From an uncultured bacterium (lineage in GTDB: Bacteria; Verrucomicrobiota; Lentisphaeria; Victivallales; UBA1829), in contig CADCMR010000016.1 of the NCBI GenBank assembly GCA_902802585.1, positions 1-64,000 on the forward strand: a stretch of 64,000 nucleotides of DNA. The letters run 5' to 3'. The notes below the pieces were generated by a model. The model was not told the origin of the DNA and did no database searches. It worked only from the letters and a program-made list of their open reading frames with translations. Made by a program: the position numbers and the translations under genes. Positions 60,205 to 64,000 of this stretch are shown here, one piece after another (within the stretch, counting starts at the first letter, position 1; each line of letters starts with the position of its first letter).

Positions 60205-60930
60205 TTACCGGCTCAGAATCCGGTACACCGCCGCCGCGCATTGCACAGCGAACGCCGCGGGCATGAACGAAACCGTCCCGATCAGAGGACGACCCGCCTC
60301 GTCGAGTTTCGGCTTGCGGGGCGTCTCCGTGGAATAGACCGCCGTCACGCCGTGCTCGAATCCGAGCTCGCGCAGCCCCTTCCGGACGAGTTTCGCGAGC
60401 GGACACACGCTCGTTTCCGCGATGTCGCCGCAGCGAATCGCCCCGGGATCGGTGCGGAGCCCCGCGCCCATGGCACTGACCACGGGAACCTCGCGCCGGA
60501 CGCATTCCGCCAGCAGGGCGATTTTCGAGGGAACGGAGTCGATGGCGTCCAGCACGCAACCGTAACGCCCGGTATTGAGCACGCCGGGCATGTCCTCCGG
60601 CGAGAGGAAGCGTTCCATCACGGTCAGCTTGAGCCTGGGATTGATGTCCATGAGGCGGTCCGCCATGACGACGGCCTTCGACTGCCCGACCGTGCTCGTG
60701 AGCGCGGGAATCTGGCGGTTGATATTGGTCGCCTCCACCACGTCGCCGTCCACGACCGTCATCGCGCCGACGCCCAGCCGCGCGACGAGTTCGGCGGCGA
60801 GCCCGCCTACCCCGCCCAGCCCGACGCACAGAACCTGCGCACAACGTATTTTTCCGACGGTCGCGGCGTCTTCGAGCGCGAGCATGCGCCCCAGCCATTC
60901 CGGAGCGGGTTCAAGTTCAGACGGGGTCAT
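60205..60930 (-). CDS. tcdA: tRNA threonylcarbamoyladenosine dehydratase-like E1 protein
   Basis: From the ATG at 60930 (GGATA upstream) the protein is 241 residues. It has an adenylation-type fold with CVGLGGVGGLAAELVARLGVG, VVDGDVVEATNINRQ and CVLDAIDSVPSK, plus CPLAKLVRKGLRELG, which match TcdA/CsdL. TcdA dehydrates t6A37 of tRNA to the cyclic form. The frame is open upstream to 61209 but that part lies within tatD-like coding sequence. It overlaps the previous gene by 14 bases. Confidence 0.85.
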   Translation of the reverse strand: MTPSELEPAPEWLGRMLALEDAATVGKIRCAQVLCVGLGGVGGLAAELVARLGVGAMTVVDGDVVEATNINRQIPALTSTVGQSKAVVMADRLMDINPRLKLTVMERFLSPEDMPGVLNTGRYGCVLDAIDSVPSKIALLAECVRREVPVVSAMGAGLRTDPGAIRCGDIAETSVCPLAKLVRKGLRELGFEHGVTAVYSTETPRKPKLDEAGRPLIGTVSFMPAAFAVQCAAAVYRILSR

Positions 60931-61597
60931 GGCGGAATATCCTTTCGAAGTTGACGCCGACCGCCGCCGCAAGTTCGGACGGCGAAAGCAGGTGCATGGC
61001 GGCGGCCTCGGCAAGGATCCGGTCGAACAACTCCGGCGACTCGTCCGTTTCGACCAGAATGCGATCGAGCGGAATCTCCGAGAAATACTCCATGTTTCCG
61101 GCGTCGCGGAGCAGTCCCGCGCCGAACGACAGCACGCAGCCTGCGTCCAGCAGGTCGAACGCCTTGCGTTTCGTCCCGCGGAAGCCGTGGACCACCCAGG
61201 CGGGCGCATCCTCGCCCTTCCGTGCGGATTTGAGGCGCAGGAACTCGGGGAAACACCGCACGCAATGGATCACAAGCGGTTTGCAGCGCCGGACGGATTC
61301 CTCAATCTGCGCCTCGAAAACCTTCATCTGAAGAGGGAGGGCGGCATCCGAGGTGCGGTCCAAGCCGCATTCGCCGACCGCCAGGCAGCGGGGCGAATCG
61401 AACAGCGGAGCAAACGCGGCGAGGTCGTATTTCCCCGCGTCCCATGGATGGATGCCGGCGGAAAAAAAGCAGTTTTCAGGCACGGAAGACGAGGGATCGC
61501 CGATGTTCCACAGGCGGAAGATAGCGTTATCCGTGCCGGGAACGCCGTGCGCATGGGCATCAGGCGCGTTCAGGCGACCCAACGAAGCCGGGCTCAT
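60917..61597 (-). CDS. TatD-family metal-dependent hydrolase
   Basis: From the ATG at 61597 (ATGA overlap with the upstream stop) the protein is 226 residues. Metal-binding residues are visible as HAHG (13-16 region), E in VGECGLD, H in VIHCVR, H in VVHGF and D in VETDESPE. TatD proteins are deoxyribonuclease/esterase-like TIM barrels with DNA-repair roles. It is somewhat shorter than the usual ~260 residues. Coupled translation with the rRNA methyltransferase and tcdA-like genes indicates an operon. Confidence 0.85.
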   Translation of the reverse strand: MSPASLGRLNAPDAHAHGVPGTDNAIFRLWNIGDPSSSVPENCFFSAGIHPWDAGKYDLAAFAPLFDSPRCLAVGECGLDRTSDAALPLQMKVFEAQIEESVRRCKPLVIHCVRCFPEFLRLKSARKGEDAPAWVVHGFRGTKRKAFDLLDAGCVLSFGAGLLRDAGNMEYFSEIPLDRILVETDESPELFDRILAEAAAMHLLSPSELAAAVGVNFERIFRHDPV

Positions 61598-62862
61598 TTG
61601 CCACCGTTGCGGACAAAGAGCGCGGTGAAGGAGCAGTCGCAGTCGGCGTGGCAGGGCAGAGTCGTCAGCGTGCCGTCGGTTTTGGAGGCGTCGTGCGGAT
61701 TTTTGAACGGCTTGAGCTTGTAATCGGGACGCGCCTCCAGGAAGCGCTTCACGACGCCCATGTTCTCGATGTCGAAGACGGAGCATGTGCCGTAGATGAG
61801 CTTGCCGCCGGGGCGGACGGCGTTCGCCGCCTTGTCCAGGATCGCGAGCTGCGTCTTGGCGAGCTTCGGCAGTTCCTCCTGCTTGAAAATCCATCGCATT
61901 TCCGGGTTCCGGCGCCAGCGTCCCGAGGCGGAACAAGGCGCGTCGACCAGCACGCCGTCGTATTCGCCGAGCGAGCCGCCGAGCGGAGTCGTGATTTCAA
62001 TATTGCGGAATCCCCCCGCGAGCATCCGTTTTTTCAACTGCGCGATCACGTCCTGGCGGATGTCCGAGGCGAAAACATGCACCCGTTTGCCGCCCTCGGA
62101 TGCGAGCTGGAGCGTCTTGCCGCCCGCGCCGCAGCAGCAATCCCACCATTTTTCCTTCGGCTGGGGATCCGCAGGCCAGACGATGCACTGGGACGATAAA
62201 TCCTGCACCTCGAAATTCCCCGCCAGCCCTTTCACCTGGTCCGGATGCGCATGAGGCGTTTTCACGCGCACGGCGTCAACGAGAAACTCGGAGCCGCGCT
62301 CCGCGTGGATATCCTGCGCCTCCAGGCGGCGGATCAGGTCGGTCGCCGAGATATTCTGCGCCCGGAGCCACAGAGGGGAATGCGACATGAGGCCGTCGAG
62401 CCAAGCTTGCCGACTCGCCTCCGGCACTTCGTCGGGCATCCATTCCGGAACCAGGTCGTACGAATCCAGATCCAGGTCGGTATTCGTGACGGTGCGGAGG
62501 CGTTCCATCGGATCCTCCATCGCGGCAAGCACGTCCGGCGCGACGTCGCACCAGAACGGGAACACGGGGCAGGACGGATCGTCGGCGGCGAGCGCCGCGG
62601 AGAGCGCGGGACCGGGGATGTTCTCCCGGTCGATGTCGAAAATCTTTTCGAGGCAGCCTTTCCAGCGGAAAAACGCGAAAACGCTGCTCCTGATGGCGTG
62701 ACGGTCGCGCGAACCGTATTTGTGGTTGGAGCGGAAAAATTCGGTCAGGAATTTGTCCGCCGGCATCCCCTTGTCCTCAAGGTCCTGCCAGACGAGACGG
62801 ATCACGTCAAGGCATGCGGTCGCCAGCGTCTTCAGTTTGTTTCCGGCCAATCCTTCCAGCAT
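61594..62862 (-). CDS. RsmB/RsmF-type rRNA cytosine-C5 methyltransferase
   Basis: The 422-residue protein has an N-terminal helical (NusB-like) domain and a SAM domain with DCCCGAGGKTLQLA, SDIRQDVIAQLKKR, motif IV VDAPCSASGRWRRNPE and motif VI YGTCSVFDIEN. These two cysteine motifs are the C5-methyltransferase signature. The exact target (16S C967 or another) cannot be set from sequence. AGGAAAGAG lies ahead of the ATG. Confidence 0.88.
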   Translation of the reverse strand: MLEGLAGNKLKTLATACLDVIRLVWQDLEDKGMPADKFLTEFFRSNHKYGSRDRHAIRSSVFAFFRWKGCLEKIFDIDRENIPGPALSAALAADDPSCPVFPFWCDVAPDVLAAMEDPMERLRTVTNTDLDLDSYDLVPEWMPDEVPEASRQAWLDGLMSHSPLWLRAQNISATDLIRRLEAQDIHAERGSEFLVDAVRVKTPHAHPDQVKGLAGNFEVQDLSSQCIVWPADPQPKEKWWDCCCGAGGKTLQLASEGGKRVHVFASDIRQDVIAQLKKRMLAGGFRNIEITTPLGGSLGEYDGVLVDAPCSASGRWRRNPEMRWIFKQEELPKLAKTQLAILDKAANAVRPGGKLIYGTCSVFDIENMGVVKRFLEARPDYKLKPFKNPHDASKTDGTLTTLPCHADCDCSFTALFVRNGGK

Positions 62863-62888
62863 AACGGCGGCTCTTTCCTAATTAGGGG

Positions 62889-63380
62889 TCAGTTTTCGTC
62901 TTTCGGGAAGAGAATCACAGCGGCATGCGCCTCAATCGCCTGGCAGTGCCCGACGGAATCCAGCCCCTCGGCGGTTTTCGCCTTGATGGAGACATGGTCG
63001 GCGCCAATGCCGAGGACCGCGGCGAGAGCTTCCCGCATCTTCTGTACGTACGGGGCGAGTTTCGGTTTCTGTGCGATGATCGTGATGTCGGCGTTGCCGA
63101 TCCGCCATCCCTGGAACTCCGGCAGGGCGAGCGTTTTCCGGAGCAGGGATTCGCCGGACGCGCCGAGGTACTGCGGATCTTCGTCCGGGAAATGCTGTCC
63201 GATGTCGCCGAGCGCGAGCGCGCCGAACAGCGCGTCGATCAGGGCGTGGACCGGTGCATCGGCGTCGCTGTGGCCGTCGAGTCCGGTCTCGTTCGGGATA
63301 TGGCAGGTGCAGAGCATCAAATCGCGTTCCGGCGCCATACGGTGAACGTCGTAGCCGATTCCGATTCGCATGTCTTTCAT
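62889..63380 (-). CDS. ispF: 2-C-methyl-D-erythritol 2,4-cyclodiphosphate synthase
   Basis: The 163 residues show the IspF signature: IGIGYDVHR, GLDGHSDADAPVHALIDALFGALALGDIGQHFPD and NADITIIAQKPKLAPY with VSIKAKTAEGLDSVG. Metal ligands are the D and H in DVH and the H in GHSDAD. It cyclises CDP-ME-2-phosphate in the MEP isoprenoid pathway. The ATG at 63380 (AAGGA upstream) or 63371 are alternatives. Other pathway genes are not in the window. Confidence 0.95.
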   Translation of the reverse strand: MKDMRIGIGYDVHRMAPERDLMLCTCHIPNETGLDGHSDADAPVHALIDALFGALALGDIGQHFPDEDPQYLGASGESLLRKTLALPEFQGWRIGNADITIIAQKPKLAPYVQKMREALAAVLGIGADHVSIKAKTAEGLDSVGHCQAIEAHAAVILFPKDEN

Positions 63381-63420
63381 AGGATCCTTGTCTCCTTCGC
63401 TGCTGCGGAAAGCTGGTGGG

Positions 63421-64000
63421 TTATTCCTGCGTCCGTCCGCGGTTGACGACCGTGGCGGTGTCCATGACCCAGCCCTGAAGGCCGCGGCTCACGACTTCCT
63501 GCTTGCGGTATTTCAGCTCACGGGCGAGCATCTCCTTCTTTTCCGCGATCTCCTCCGCCGTGGCGGGCGTGTGGGCGGTCACGAAAACGAAGGCGGGGAA
63601 TCCGAACTGCTTGTCCGGGGAGGAAAGCTTTCCGACGTCAGTAGTGAGGACCTCGTTCGAGCACGGCAGGTAGGGGTTGCCTTCGACGTCGTAGCGGGTC
63701 CGCGTGACTTCCGCGTGCCAGGTGCCCTTCAGGGACTTCACAAGCTCTTCAATCTCCGCGGGGGCGTCTTTCAGCGACATGAACTTCAGCGCGAACTGGG
63801 ACGCGGCTTCGTCCGCCAGTGCATATTCACGCTGGGCAACGAGGCGCTTCTCGGCGGTTTCCTTCACGTCCTCGAACGGCTGGACCACCGCCGGGCGGCG
63901 GGCGGTCATCAGGAACATGGATATGCCGTGTTCTCCGTTCAGGCGTCTGGTATAGGAACCGATGTTCTTCAGCTCCGTGACGGCGCTGATGAGCTGGCTG
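63421..64000 (-). CDS. C-terminal part of a periplasmic PPIase/chaperone-like protein
   Basis: The open frame continues past the right edge. Visible residues include an HGISMFLMTARRPAVVQPFE segment and a following VKETAEKRLVAQREYALADE helix, the pattern seen after the parvulin domain in SurA/PpiD-like proteins (a FLxxxxRxPAxxxPFExVK motif). A C-terminal domain follows. The catalytic region, if any, lies outside the window, so the assignment is tentative. Confidence 0.5.
   Translation of the reverse strand, partial: SQLISAVTELKNIGSYTRRLNGEHGISMFLMTARRPAVVQPFEDVKETAEKRLVAQREYALADEAASQFALKFMSLKDAPAEIEELVKSLKGTWHAEVTRTRYDVEGNPYLPCSNEVLTTDVGKLSSPDKQFGFPAFVFVTAHTPATAEEIAEKKEMLARELKYRKQEVVSRGLQGWVMDTATVVNRGRTQE

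Noticed and set aside
60205..61209. Longer tcdA-like protein starting at 61209
   Set aside because: The added residues are antisense-like, arginine/serine-rich and overlap the tatD-like gene.

Overview
The window looks like the chromosome of a GC-rich, Gram-negative, polysaccharide-degrading bacterium, most likely from the PVC group (Lentisphaerota/Victivallis-like). That placement is inferred from very large AIDA-type repeat proteins ending in FG-GAP-like repeats, from secreted lipoprotein glycosidases, and from a DUF2264 lipoprotein. No rRNA or single-copy marker is present to prove it.

Region 1 (1-16.3 kb) is an accessory/defence island beside a tRNA-Arg(CCT) gene. Leftward genes are a WYL regulator, a helix-turn-helix protein, a DUF3987 (primase-helicase-like) ATPase and a reverse transcriptase (RT). 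The RT carries a 348-residue disordered N-terminal extension built from two diverged ~99-residue repeats and has a ~370-nt leader. Rightward from a perfect 12-bp-arm palindrome is an expanded type I restriction operon: hsdM, a DUF4145 protein, hsdS, a double zinc-ribbon protein, hsdR, then a KAP-family NTPase. The genes between hsdM and hsdR, and the KAP gene, are visibly more AT-rich than hsdM and hsdR, so the operon is mosaic.

Region 2 (16.3-26.6 kb) holds tRNA-Arg, an array of ~44-bp tandem repeats, an M48-like membrane protease, a membrane protein, a membrane-anchored leucine-rich-repeat protein, tRNA-Cys, a DEDDh exonuclease and a large PAS/GAF hybrid sensor kinase.

Region 3 (26.6-34.2 kb) is a plant-polysaccharide block of exported proteins: DUF2264 lipoprotein, GH51 arabinofuranosidase, acetylxylan-esterase-like protein and a GH26 mannanase interrupted by a frame change in an A7 run. 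A GH2 beta-galactosidase at 56.6-60.0 kb belongs to the same theme.

Region 4 (34.3-41.2 kb) is a leftward, translationally coupled five-gene operon (two B12-binding radical SAM enzymes, two GNAT-fold proteins, one GH3-type acyl-adenylating enzyme) plus a Nudix hydrolase. It resembles an uncharacterised small-molecule or lipid biosynthesis operon.

Region 5 (41.4-47.3 kb) contains a Y-family polymerase / YolD-like / Ogt alkylation-repair set, a membrane protein, and a UDP-sugar dehydrogenase plus epimerase pair.

Region 6 (47.2-56.3 kb) contains two convergent giant repeat proteins. A near-identical fragment of the epimerase 3' end lies between them, bounded by a 13-nt microhomology, which records a segmental duplication. 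A two-hairpin repeat family occurs three times here.

Region 7 (60-64 kb) is core housekeeping: tcdA-like, tatD-like, rRNA m5C methyltransferase, ispF, and the end of a periplasmic-chaperone-like gene. Several promoters across the window share the layout TTGAYT - 16 bp - TATRKT.
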